Source: Siphonodentalium dalli (lineage: Eukaryota; Mollusca; Scaphopoda; Gadilida; Siphonodentaliidae). Taken from it: a DNA stretch of 64,000 nt. Made by a program: the position numbers and the translations under genes. The stretch covers positions 119,709,281 through 119,773,280 of the forward strand of contig CP136067.1 of assembly GCA_032622095.1 (NCBI GenBank), written 5' to 3'. The notes beneath the pieces are model-generated. The model saw only the letters and a program-made list of their open reading frames with translations, was not told the DNA's origin and did not search any database. Positions 54,655 through 64,000 of this stretch are shown here, one piece after another (the stretch's first letter is position 1; every line of letters starts with the position of its first letter).

Positions 54655-54877
54655 GGATGGTTTCAATATATTTATTATTTTATTTATATGTCTTATTATT
54701 TATTATTTGCCTTGACTGGAGACAGTTTATTCATACTCTGGAAGTTCAAAGACTCTCACAAAATGATATAATTAACTAGTTAATTAGAGTACTCGGTACT
54801 CAGTAGATCTGCCGATGGTGCAGAAAAACCCATTCACTTTCTCAAAAGTGGTCTGGCTTTAGTAGCACCATACCCAT

Positions 54878-55494
54878 TTAATCCTTTCTTGATGGGAGCT
54901 GCCCTGGTGCAGCATTAACCCTTTCAGTGCCAGGTCCGATTTTTGTATCAACCCATAAACCCTGTGCCAATGCATTCTCTTATATATGCAGGTCGACCAT
55001 AGGTCGCCTCGCATATATAAGAGAATGCATTGGCCTAACAATTTTTCATCATTTGTCATTATGTTTTACAATTTTTTACAATTTTAATAATTTTTTCTTA
55101 TATTCTTTAACAGACTTATTTTGTAGGTTTAGTGCCAGGGAATCTTACGTTTTTCATGGGCATCAAAATTATTACTATGAATACTTGGTGATAGTTTTGA
55201 GTTATAACATACTCCTAAGGTTTTATCCAGTCTTTTTTTAAATTCGCTAAAGCATGCTTAAGCATACCCAAAACAAATTCAACCCAAAAATTTTTATTTT
55301 TTTTTTATTTTATTTTTTTAGGGCCGATTTTACAGACCGTAAATTAGGGCCGATGAGATTGGCCCCTGGCACTGAAAGGGTTAAAGATCATATGCCAGTG
55401 CATTCTCTTGTATATGCAGTCTCGCATATATAAGAGAATTCATTGGCACAGATTTTACTCAAAATTTCAGGAAGCTCCAGTCATGGAAGGGTTA
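54878..55494. mobile_element. Family c MITE split by a family a insertion
   Basis: The left part TTAATCCTTTCTTGATGGGA...GTGCAGCA ends at an internal TTAA. The right part resumes TTAAAGATCATATGCCAGTG and runs to CATGGAAGGGTTAT. Undisturbed family c copies read GCAGCATTAAAGATC at the same place. Confidence 0.85.
54915..55384. mobile_element. TTAA-type MITE family a inserted at an internal TTAA of family c
   Basis: TTAACCCTTTCAGTGCCAGG and CCTGGCACTGAAAGGGTTAA form the ends with TTAA duplicated exactly. A palindromic module lies at 54963-55036. The right half contains GGGCCGATTTTACAGACCGT and GGGCCGATGAGATTGGCCCC. Confidence 0.9.
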
Positions 55495-55624
55495 TTCCTT
55501 TCTTTACTCATTGACGAGTAGTTATCTTTATAACTGATGGGAGAATCCATTTAGTAATGGAAGTATTAAAGATGTTGTCTCTCTATCCTGAACTTTTTGT
55601 GTAGATTCAGGTTTATAAAATAAC

Positions 55625-56015
55625 TAGCTTATGTGCCGGACTTTGTCCGGGCTATTTAGGGATTTCTTTGTGATCAACTCTGTCTGGGCAGAATATAAAA
55701 CTTTTGTTTGATCGGTCCAGAAATATGCCAATATGAGCGAGGTCAAGGACACGGTCACATGTGAAATTGGACCTGCCCATATTGTTCCCGGGAACAAAGT
55801 AAGCCTACCTACCAAATTTGAGTCGAATCGGTTGAGGACCAGAAACATGGCTATATGAGCGAGGTCAAGGACATGGTCGTACGGGAGATTGGACCTGCCC
55901 ATATTGTTCCCGGTATCACAGTAGGCCTACATACCAAATTTTAGTCGGATCGGTTGAGCAGTTTTCGAGTCTATCACACACCCATACAGCCAGAAGTTTC
56001 AAAATATATAATAGA
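55625..56015. repeat. ACTAGC...TTGTCCGGGC dispersed repeat, single copy
   Basis: It starts ACTAGCTTATGTGCCGGACTT and ends AAAATATATAATAGA. Two internal units share GAGCGAGGTCAAGGACA and TGGACCTGCCCATATTGTTC. It is the same family as 5041-6836. Confidence 0.65.
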
Positions 56016-56093
56016 TTTTTTAATCAAAACCACCACTCGAGAATTTTCTGCTACTAGAAATGTTTTTTTCTCTCAAATTGTTCTGCTCGCTAA

Positions 56094-56505
56094 TTAACCC
56101 ATTCAAGACGGGAGCTGCACCAGTGCAGCATTAAAGATCATATGCCATAGGGAGCCTCGCACTGGCTTGCAAAGTCAAGGTAAATATTATTAGGCCAATA
56201 TATTCTCTTATATATGCGAGGCTCCCTATGTCTTTAGATAATAATGCACACAAGTCATAAGGATGAGTTTCAATAAATATTCTGTTGTCTGAAGCATTGC
56301 CCAGGTCTATATACTTGTTTATAAGTAGTTCTCTTAGGAAATGTTGAACTTATTATCTCAACATTTCTACCAATTGTAGTCCTCCTACACTTCTATTATC
56401 TGTTCGTCTGTTTATATATCCTGAACATCCATCCAGATGAAAAATAGACCATTCCAATGTACACTTTTATAATTAATGGGAGGATCCATTTAGTAAAGAA
56501 AGGGT
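56094..56505. repeat. Fragments of family c (56094-56230) and family d (56331-56505) MITEs
   Basis: TTAACCCATTCAAGACGGG and a broken module lie on the left. On the right, GAACTTATTATCTCAACATT and GATCCATTTAGTAAAGAAAGG match family d. Confidence 0.55.
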
Positions 56506-56844
56506 GAAGACCTACAAATTCTTCTTCAAATCAAACAAATTGGTCAATCCTGAAACTAACGAAATGGAGAAATCTGTCACACAATTTCTGAGAAAAAACT
56601 GTTTTCCTCCCAGTTGTGATATATGTGTATATATTTACACTCAAACATGCATTCGTATTGTGGAACACATTGCAGGATGTTGGTTGGTCGAAATTACGTC
56701 ACATGACGTCATGCGCTGACCCCAACTTGCATCCATTTTTGTGTAGACGCAACTTGCACCGAGGCACGATAATAACGTTGGAAATGGGCACTTAAAACTG
56801 TTTTAATCTGCCAGTTGACTCGATTGAGTGTAAATATAAGTAAT

Positions 56845-56980
56845 GGATGTTGATTGTGTTGCGTTCCATAGAGTATGGATGCAAGTTGGTCTGACATTTT
56901 TAAGTGTGGTTTCGCGTTCCACACAAAATGTCAGACCAACTTGCGTCCATACTCTATGGAACGCAAGCAAATCAACATCC
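56845..56980. repeat. Hairpin with ~60-bp arms
   Basis: GGATGTTGATTGTGTTGCGT, TCCATAGAGTATGGATGCAA and GTTGGTCTGACATTTT pair with their complements to 56980. The loop is near GTGTGGTTTCGCGTTCCACAC. Confidence 0.75.
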
Positions 56981-56990
56981 GTTTCTTATG

Positions 56991-57529
56991 TAGACTGAGT
57001 CTTCTCGGTCCACAACTGCTTGGGATATTGGTTGGGATGATGCTGTTTTTGGACTGAGTCCCACCCCGTTGTGGGAGTTATATTGCTTATATGTCTTCAG
57101 ATTAGGTCAAATGGAAGCGTTGGTCCCGTACTCTAATTTCACACAAACTGCTATAACTGCATAATTCCAATGCCACAATGTATCGTGTTATGACTTATTT
57201 CGAGAACTAATGTACTATAGACAACCATGTTGGACGCCATCTTGGATAACAAAGTTTCCCCACAGTGGATTTTTGCAGATTTTGGATATGTTGTTCCGGA
57301 GGCATTTCCGCGTCGATTGACACAAAAATCAGCTTATATCCAATTTATTCCAGGTTGATCCCCATACTCAGCTTCAATGACCACATTAAATAGCCCATGT
57401 GACATGCATCACTGTTCTACTTCTCAACAATCCAAAAGCACTCATTTGACTGGATCTCATCCTACTGATCTCGTGCGTTCATTCTAAAATATGGACATAT
57501 GACTCTTTATTACAATGTATATACAGGTA
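56991..57529. other. Intergenic: one arm of the 37692 element, then nothing recognised
   Basis: GTCTTCTCGGTCCACAACTG and TTGGGATATTGGTTGGGATG match one arm of 37692-38276. The rest is unassigned. Confidence 0.45.
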
Positions 57530-57709
57530 CAGTAATGCCTTAAATAATCAACTCCTTAACTATAGCAGAATTATGGGTAACTTTTCAGGATTGAGTCGGA
57601 AATATGGCTTGTTGCCATTCATCGGAACAAGCCATATTTCCGACTAAATCCTGAAAAGTTACCCATAATTCTGCTATAGTTAAGGAGTCGATTATTTAGG
57701 GCATTACTG
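57530..57709. mobile_element. TA-type palindromic MITE (family Z), short-centre copy
   Basis: CAGTAATGCCTTAAATAATC and GATTATTTAGGGCATTACTG form the ends, with TA on both sides. The central GAAAGCTCT stretch is deleted. Confidence 0.85.
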
Positions 57710-58575
57710 TAGGAAACCCACAAGATCCCACAATTTTACTCCCTCAGATCCAAAATACATATGTCTATATACCTAAATACAATACATATATACACAAACA
57801 TATATATCTCTTATATATGTATATAACCACCACTTCTGTCATAACTGGAGTTAATCTCATTCACCAGATGGGGTGGACGGGAAGACAGCATGATTTGTAG
57901 CTACGTCCAATCCAGGCAAAGTGCACCCAAATCGGGGTTAATGAGTTATATAATGAGCTGTATAGCCAATGTATAGTACCTTATTCGTATTTAAATTCGC
58001 GCAGTACTATTTTTCGCGCACCACTGGGAAAACAAGATCGAGGGTTATGTTGATTAGTTACACACATTACGAAAGGTTGGACACTGAATAGAAGACAGCA
58101 TAGGCCTATATATTTACATTCGGTCAACCAATATCAAAAATTCAAAATCATAACCAATGCCAAGCGACGTACAAATCATGGTAACATAGACGATGTTGAA
58201 ATGCTTGTAAGAAATATAGTGCGCGAATTCAAAACTGAGCGAAAAATAGTACGGCGTGAAGTAAGGTATAAAATATGTATAATCACAACTTGTTATCTAT
58301 ACATGTTCATCACACTAACCCTGATCAGGACAATTAAACAAAATATCTATTGTGTAACTTTAATTATCCATATCTTTATTTCACACTTAACTGTACTTTA
58401 ATATTATTGTATGCACTCTGTCAATAAACCATATATCTATCTATCTATCACTGTTGCCATCCATGACACGGTGTGTTGCTATCCAGGATACGGAATCAGA
58501 AATCGCCTAGTCATTTCATGTGAATTTGAGAATAAAGAAAATAATTGTAAGATAAAAAGAAGAGTTGATTGCACC
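57710..58575. other. Intergenic, low-level inverted matches
   Basis: Shuffled inverted matches (AGTACTATTTTTCGCGC near 58003; GCGAAAAATAGTAC near 58240) and an ATCT microsatellite at 58432-58449 are visible. There is no gene. Confidence 0.4.
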
Positions 58576-59022
58576 CAAGCCTGAGTTTAGTGTGCCTGTT
58601 ATTTGCAGAATGAGGGTCCCCAGAGGGTGAATTTAGTGACGCTATCCCGCATAGTGGGCTAGCATCACTAAATTCACCCTATGGGGACCTCATTCTGCTT
58701 AGGTCTCATCTTCTCTGGAAAGTTTATTTATTATCAAATTTCTAAAGAAACTTCTTCACATAGATTCTATTTCTTTTTTAGTTTATTTTCTCTATATCCC
58801 CAAAATTGCATAATCGAGGTTCCCAATGGGTGTACATCACAATATTCACCATTTGGGAACTTCATTCTGAGTTTATGTCTCTCATAGCAGATTAGGCCAT
58901 GCAGAATGAGGTCAACAGAGGGTGAATTTAGTGATGCTAACCCGCTATGCTGGATAGCATCACTAAATTCACCCTCTGGGGACCTCATTCTGCAAATGAC
59001 AGGCACACTAAACTCAGACTTG
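58576..59022. mobile_element. Two-hairpin hAT-type MITE (family T), copy 5
   Basis: The flanks ATTGCACC and ATTGCATC (58568-58575 and 59023-59030) agree at 7 of 8 bases. Hairpins lie near 58606-58700 and 58900-58995. Confidence 0.85.
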
Positions 59023-59194
59023 ATTGCATCTACGATCTTCTGAACTCCCGTGGCAAAAGAAGCTGATTGATATGATCTTGTTTTATTTTCAAAATTTGTG
59101 TCTTATTTGTTGCAAAGTATTGGTTTGTGAGATAAAATGTGATATTCTCTAGAAAAGTATATAATAATGAAAGGAGCTTGTTTGATAGGACAGG

Positions 59195-59645
59195 CAGGCC
59201 TCAAAATATGGTGCTGGACATTTGCAGAATGAGGTCCCTAGAGGGTGAATTTAGTGACGCTACCCCACACAGTCGGCTAGCGTCACCAAATTCATCCTCT
59301 GGGGACCTCATTCTGCATAGCCTTATCTACTATGGGAGATATAGACACAGATTTAAGTTCCCAGATAGAGAGAAGATGCACCTTTCGGGCACATCGATTA
59401 TGCATTGTGTCATCTGTCAATTTGGGGACATAGAGAAACTAAGCTAAAAAAAGAAATGAAACTTTCTAAAGAAACTAAAAAAAACCTTTTTTATTTGATT
59501 ATAAAGAGACTTTCCAGAAACGACGAGGCCTAAGCAGAATGAGGTCCCCAGATGGTGAATTTAGTGATGCTAGGCCATTGTGCATGGTAGCATCACCTCT
59601 GAGGACCTCATCCTGCAAATGTCCAGCACCATATTTTGAGGCATG
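59195..59645. mobile_element. Two-hairpin hAT-type MITE (family T), copy 6, perfect target duplication
   Basis: AGGACAGG flanks both sides exactly (59187-59194 and 59646-59653). The TIR is of the CAGGCCTCAAAATATGG sub-type, as in copy 1. Confidence 0.88.
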
Positions 59646-59788
59646 AGGACAGGGTTGCACTAGCTGATATTTATAACCCTATTGTCATATGTATATGTGC
59701 ATTCCTGGCAAATAAATTACGGTATGCTTAACTCAAGAAATGTTATGATTTATTCCCCGATGAAATTTCGCCACTAAGTATTTACTCA

Positions 59789-60135
59789 CAGTAATGCTCT
59801 AAATAATCGACTCCTTAACCACAGCAGAATTATGGGTAATTTTTCAGGATTTTGTAGGAAATATGGCTTTTTGCCATTCATCGGAAAGCTCTGTGAGAGC
59901 TTTCCGATGAATGGCAACAAGCCATATTTCCAACTAAATCCTGAAAATTACCCATAATTCTGCTGTGTTTAAGGAGTCGATTATTCAGAAGGAAATATGG
60001 CTTGTTGCCATACATCGGAAAGCTCTCAGTGAGAGCTTTCCGATGAATGGCAACAAGCCATATTTCTGTCTAAATCCTGAAAAATTACCCATAATTCTGC
60101 TGTGGTTAAGGAGTCGATTATTTAGAGCATTACTG
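59789..60135. mobile_element. TA-type palindromic MITE (family Z), double hairpin
   Basis: One complete palindrome (59789-59989) is followed by a second copy of the inner part (about 59990-60135), so GGAAATATGGCTTGTTGCCA is present twice. The right end is GAGCATTACTG|TA. Confidence 0.8.
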
Positions 60136-60267
60136 TAGTCTAGATTTCTGAATCCAGAAATTAATTGCAGTCATCGTAAATAACTAACGGTTCAACAAAT
60201 GAATAGCTTCTTACATCTTAGTATCTAGTTTTGCTTCACTATTGCATAACTCATGTTTTTCAATCAA

Positions 60268-60372
60268 CCTTACCCCTTTCCTGATGGAAGCTACATTAGT
60301 GCAGCATTAAAGATCCTGTGACAGTGCATTTTCTTATATATGCGAGTCTCCCGTATAAGAGAATGCACTGAC
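60268..60372. repeat. Truncated family c MITE
   Basis: TTACCCCTTTCCTGATGGAAG, GTGCAGCATTAAAGATCCTG and half of a palindromic module are present; the right part is gone. Confidence 0.6.
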
Positions 60373-60406
60373 TTACAAGGAAGTTTTGATGGCAACTTTC
60401 TGCAGT

Positions 60407-61818
60407 CAAGCCTGGACAAGGTGTGTCTGACAGTTGCAGAATGAGGTCCCCAGAGGGTGAATTTAGTGACACTATCCCGCATGGTGGGCCAGCATCACCA
60501 AATTCGCCCTCTGTGAATCTCATTCTGTTCACGCCTCAACTGCTATGGGAGACCTAGGATCAGATTGAAGTTCCCCAGTTGAAGATGGTGATGTTCACCC
60601 ATTAGTCACCTCGATTATCCATTTTTATACGCCCTTTTGAAAAAAAGGCCGAATTATAGTATTGGTCTGTCCGTCCGGGCGGGCGTCCGGGCGGGCGGGC
60701 GTCCGTTAACCTGTTGTCCGGATGATAACTTTAGTTAGAGTGAACCAAAATTAGTAAAATTTGGTATGTGGGTTTATTAGCCGAAAAGTAAGTTCAAGTT
60801 CGAATTTGGGTTCCGCCCGCCAATTTTCACCGGAGTTATGCCCCTTATTTAACGTTTTTTGACTTAGAAAATCCTTGAAATTTGTTGTCCGGATGATAAC
60901 TTTAGTATAGTTTATCGGAATGAATCCAAATTTGGTATATTACTTTCTCCCACCAAAACACAGGTCAAGTTCGAACTTGGGTTCTGTCCGACCATTTTTG
61001 GCAGAGTTATGCCCCTTTTTCGACTCAGAAAATTCAGTTTTTCTTATGTTTTTTGGTTTCCGGATGATAACTCGATTTTGGAATGTTTATACGAAAAACC
61101 CGTTTTTTTGTGGATTACATATATCGAAATACAGCTCAAGTACGAATTTCGTTTTAATCCGATAATTTTTGCGAGAGTTATGGCCCCTTTTTTGACGTAA
61201 TTTGACTTAGAAAAATCCCTGAAATTTGTTGTCCAGATGATAACTTTAGTTAGAGTGAACCGATTTCAATAAAATTTGGTATGTGGGTTTATTAGGAGAA
61301 AAGACAGCTCAAGTTCGAATTTGGGTTCCGTCCGCCAATTTTCACCGGAGTTATGCCCCTTATTTGACGTAATTTGACTTAGAAAATCCCTGAAATTTGT
61401 TGTCCGCATGATAACTTTACTAGAGCTTATCGGATTCAATGATAATTTGGTATTTTACTTTCTCCCACCAAAACACAGGTCAAGTTCAAATTTGAGTTCC
61501 GTCCGCCAATTTTTACCAGAGTTATGCCCGTTTTTTTATCAGTTTCCGCCGACCCAAGAGAGGGCGTATATTGCACGCCCAGCGTAGCTCTTGGATCTTC
61601 TGCAAATTAGGGGATATAGAAACTGACAGAATGGAAAAAGTAACTACAAACAATGTTAATTTGAGACTATAGATACTTCCCAGAAGATGAGGCCTAAGCA
61701 GAATGAGTCGCCAGAGTATGAATTTGTTCATGCTAGCCCTTTGTGCAGCGTAGCATCACTAAATTCACCCTCTGGGGACCTCATTCTGCAAATATCAGAC
61801 ACACTATATGTCAACTTG
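60407..61818. mobile_element. Two-hairpin hAT-type MITE (family T), copy 7, split by a nested element
   Basis: It starts CAAGCCTGGACAAGGTGTG and ends ACACTATATGTCAACTTG. The left hairpin is near 60437-60525 and the right near 61696-61793. The centre is the 25547 sub-type (GAAGATGGTGATGTTCACCC, CTTCTGCAAATTAGGGG). The two halves are separated by 60628-61593. No clear target duplication remains. Confidence 0.8.
60628..61593. mobile_element. TACGCCCTTTT-family element nested in family T
   Basis: It runs TACGCCCTTTTGAAAAAAAGG to GGGCGTAT...ACGCCC...GTAGCTCTTG, like 1975-2728. A GGGCGGGCGTCC repeat is followed by four diverged units with TTGTCCGGATGATAACTTTAG and GAGTTATGCCCC. Confidence 0.75.
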
Positions 61819-61889
61819 ATGTCAACTGTTCCAAGGTGAAAAACTGAGAGAATCTTCATTTTACTTATTTATTATGCCATTACATGCTC

Positions 61890-62110
61890 TTAACCCTTTG
61901 AGTGCCAGGTCCGATTTTTGTATCAACCCATATACCCTGTGCCAATGCATTCTCTTATATATGCGAGTCGACCATAGGCCTAACAATTTTTTTTTTAATT
62001 TTTTTTTTACAATTTTTTACAATTTTAATAATTTATTCTTATATTCTTTAACATACTTATTTTGTAGGTTTAGGGCCGATGAGATCGGCCCCTGGCACTC
62101 AAAGGGTTAA
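61890..62110. mobile_element. TTAA-type MITE family a, module truncated
   Basis: TTAACCCTTTGAGTGCCAGG and CCTGGCACTCAAAGGGTTAA form perfect ends. Only the left half of the palindromic module remains (61941-61983). It holds TTTATT at 62032-62037, an AATAAA on the minus strand, 187 bases beyond the acetyltransferase stop. Confidence 0.85.
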
Positions 62111-62223
62111 GTTATCACACAAGATATCTAGTCCAAAAATAAAAGGCTATTTCCATATCACTTCTTTGGCTTATGCCTGTCCTATTTTTAACCAACCATG
62201 AACGTCCGCTATTCTTGAAAATA

Positions 62224-62394
62224 TTAATTATTGGCAAGGAATGTCTGCATTGTGTCCCTTGTCATCCTGTATAAATTCAAGCCTTCCTTCGCTGTCAGAT
62301 CTATGGCACCTTTACGTTTATAGTATTCGATAGATGGAGTATTGCAATCAAGAACAATGAAATGAAGTTTTTGACAGCCCATATCAAACGCTTC
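62224..62394 (-). CDS. SAT1/SAT2: Diamine acetyltransferase last exon
   Basis: On the minus strand the acceptor is CTTTCCACAG before 62394. The exon reads EAFDMGCQKLHFIVLDCNTP and ends KEGLNLYRMTRDTMQTFLAN-N-stop. 57 codons including stop, phase 0 at its start. Confidence 0.88.
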   Translation of the reverse strand, partial: EAFDMGCQKLHFIVLDCNTPSIEYYKRKGAIDLTAKEGLNLYRMTRDTMQTFLANN

Positions 62395-62884
62395 CTGTGG
62401 AAAGAAAACGAGAAAATAATTGTTGTTTAGTCTTGACTAGGCTAGTATTAAAGATACTCAATCAGTTTTATTACATACTTTCACCAAATGTTCTATATGA
62501 TTTTTCCCAGCCAAAAAGGGCTTGCTTGAATGATAGAAGACCTTTAAAGTTGAACATGTGCACACTGCCCAAATGGTCAACAATGAAGTCCTTGCTTGTC
62601 AGAAGAACATGAAACCTCAGATATTCATGAAAGTTCCTCTTTGAGTTTGAATTGAAGTGATCTAAATATAGTGAAAAAGGTTTTCCAAGAATGTAACTAT
62701 AAATAATCAATTTACTACTAATGTAGATAAGATCAGCCTACCTGTACGACTTTCTTCCAGAGCGCAGTTCCCAGTCCCTTTCCTCTGTATTTGGGGGTTA
62801 CATAGAGATCTTCCATATATATGATCTTGCCCTCCCATGTGGAATAGTGGTAGAAATAAAGCACATATCCAATCAATCCAACTT
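62224..62884 (-). CDS. SAT1/SAT2: Diamine (spermidine/spermine) N1-acetyltransferase-like, C-terminal part, 5'-incomplete
   Basis: Family members transfer acetyl from acetyl-CoA to polyamines or, in the SAT2 branch, thialysine-like substrates, in the cytosol. Two exons joined by a GT-AG intron (62395-62741) give about 104 residues out of ~170 usual. The acetyl-CoA binding motif RGKGLG (R-x-x-G-x-G) is present in exon 1 and the GNAT terminal helix/strand NTPSIEYYKRKGAIDL in exon 2. NxPSIxFYKRxGA is typical of SSAT. The stop is TAA at 62224-62226. The N-terminal ~65 residues were not found in 62885-64000, which is filled by repeats. SAT1 versus SAT2 orthology cannot be settled here. The gene is tail-to-tail with PTPN23. 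Confidence 0.85.
62742..62884 (-). CDS. SAT1/SAT2: Diamine acetyltransferase internal exon
   Basis: On the minus strand the acceptor is ATCTTTCAG before 62884 and the donor CAG|GTAGGC at 62741. Two bases complete an upstream codon, then VGLIGYVLYFYHYSTWEGKI, IYMEDLYV and KYRGKGLGTALWKKVVQ. It matches [21 protein letters not shown] and DYRGFGIGSEIL of SSAT. Confidence 0.9.
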
Positions 62885-63103
62885 CTGAAAGATACATGGT
62901 ATTTCGAAAGAAGTTCTAACAGGATTCTAATCTAACTTGAATCTGAGACCTGGTTTCCAGATCTTCAGTTACAACACACTAGTATATTTAAAATAATAAA
63001 AATCATAATACACATTACTATTGACTTTGTATCACTGGTAAAATTGTTCAGTAGGATGATCCCTCGTAGAAAGCACAGGTGGCATGAAAACTAGGCCTAT
63101 TAT

Positions 63104-63531
63104 TTAAAGGCCCACTTAATTTTCGAATGCCCAGATAACATTATACACAAACTACTCCATAGTATATACCATTTGGAAGAGGAACCAAAAATATATATAT
63201 TCCACCAGAATACGGACCAACTGTGGCCTAGGAGTGTCCACCAAGATTCATTCCAAGACTTCCCCGTTGTCAACCCAGAATGCATCATAATTCAAACTAA
63301 GAGATGTAGTTATTCCACTTCCATTGAGAAGAGTAGACTTTATAGTACAGTCCGGATCAAAATTAAGCACAGAACACACCTCGGTACCTCAACAAAAACA
63401 TGTTCCCAGTTTATTCGACCGGATCAGTTGATAATACAATGTTTTGGAGCTTCCTCTTTCCAATGGTATATAATATGGAATATGTTGAATATAATGTGAT
63501 CTGGTGATTCGAAAATTAAATGGGCCTTTAA
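63104..63531. mobile_element. Family Y MITE, copy 3, TTAA-bordered
   Basis: TTAAAGGCCCACTTAATTTTC and GAAAATTAAATGGGCCTTTAA form the ends with TTAA on each side. It shares its right TTAA with the next element. Confidence 0.85.
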
Positions 63532-64000
63532 AGATGGATTATCTCTTTAAATAACAAAATTTAAATAGTTGCGTGGGTATAAAATAATAAATATGAACTG
63601 AAGACCCCTGTCCGGAAAAGCTTCTGTCAATTAATTTTGATTTTATTTAGAATATTTAATCGGGACCGTTTATCTGTCTATTTTTAGAACAGACTATTCA
63701 GATGATACCATATTGCGATATAGAGCACTGGGCTGTTCCTATGGATACGCACCGAAAGTCAAATGTCCCAGATTGATTGTTTGTATTGTTTCGTTCCATA
63801 GTTATAAACGATAATGTGTATAATTAACGTTTATTTGTGACAAAATTGTACAATAAAATTTCTGGTCTCTGTTAACAGTAACCAATATAATGGCAATATT
63901 GTTCGTTAGCTAAATAACTACACCTTTTCAGACTAGAAAATATTCGAAATAAAATTAATATTAATCGATAGAAGCATTTCTGGACAGGAGTCTTCGATTC
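63528..64000. mobile_element. TTAA-bordered AGATGG-TIR element, runs off the window
   Basis: It starts TTAAAGATGGATTATCTC and continues GGGTATAAAATAATAAATATG and GACCCCTGTCCGGAAAAGC. Near 63975 the complement TTTCTGGACAGGAGTCTTCG begins. It is the same family as 17818-19151 but without the hAT insertion. Confidence 0.75.

Noticed and set aside
53560-53610. Possible tRNA gene around GGGTTCGAACCC
   Set aside because: Only the B-box-like motif is present. There is no cloverleaf, and it lies in an inverted repeat.
62885-64000. Search for N-terminal exons of the acetyltransferase
   Set aside because: On the minus strand I found no segment resembling the N-terminal GNAT strand/helix. The region is mostly family Y and AGATGG repeats.

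Overview
The window is animal nuclear DNA. It is intron-rich and AT-rich, with compact GT-AG exons separated by introns crowded with short inverted-repeat transposons. Satellite-like dispersed repeats such as the one beginning TATACCCCCCGCAACG, and a DIRS-like retroelement, point to a marine invertebrate, most likely a mollusc. That assignment is inference.

One gene fills most of the window. Twenty-four consecutive exons on the + strand (716-54654) join in a single open frame of about 2,218 codons and encode the ESCRT-associated protein PTPN23 / HD-PTP. The first ~80 residues lie upstream of the window. In order the exons give most of the BRO1 domain (exons A-G, 716-14921), the V-shaped coiled-coil domain (H-M, 16643-25059), a very large Gln/Pro/Ser-rich linker (N-P, 26900-33717, about 1,150 residues with an 11-residue repeat array), a protein tyrosine phosphatase domain (Q-W, 35402-52721), and a C-terminal tail ending in the family motif DPLNSLDPLW (X, 54149-54654). 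The phosphatase domain keeps the catalytic Cys and Arg. It has lost the WPD aspartate (WPV), the pTyr-loop tyrosine (KNRD), the Q-loop glutamine and the Ser/Thr after Arg, so it reads as a pseudophosphatase.

The second gene is tail-to-tail with the first. Two minus-strand exons (62742-62884 and 62224-62394) encode the C-terminal ~104 residues of a GNAT-fold diamine (spermidine/spermine) N1-acetyltransferase. Its 5' exons lie beyond or near the right edge and were not found.

Everything else is mobile or repeated DNA: two 5'-truncated LINEs (11294-12975 and 27125-28135); a DIRS-like element with inverted termini and an internal complementary region (39501-44270); several TTAA-flanked (piggyBac-type) MITE families sharing one ~68-bp palindromic module; a hAT-type MITE with two internal hairpins and 8-bp target duplications; a TA-flanked hairpin MITE; and long foldback elements. 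Several nested insertions allow relative dating. The most notable structures are the pseudophosphatase loops, the shared palindrome with compensatory changes, a 26-bp tandem array that multiplies a PTPN23 splice donor, an intronic relic of the coding repeat array, and the DIRS-like element without recognisable genes.
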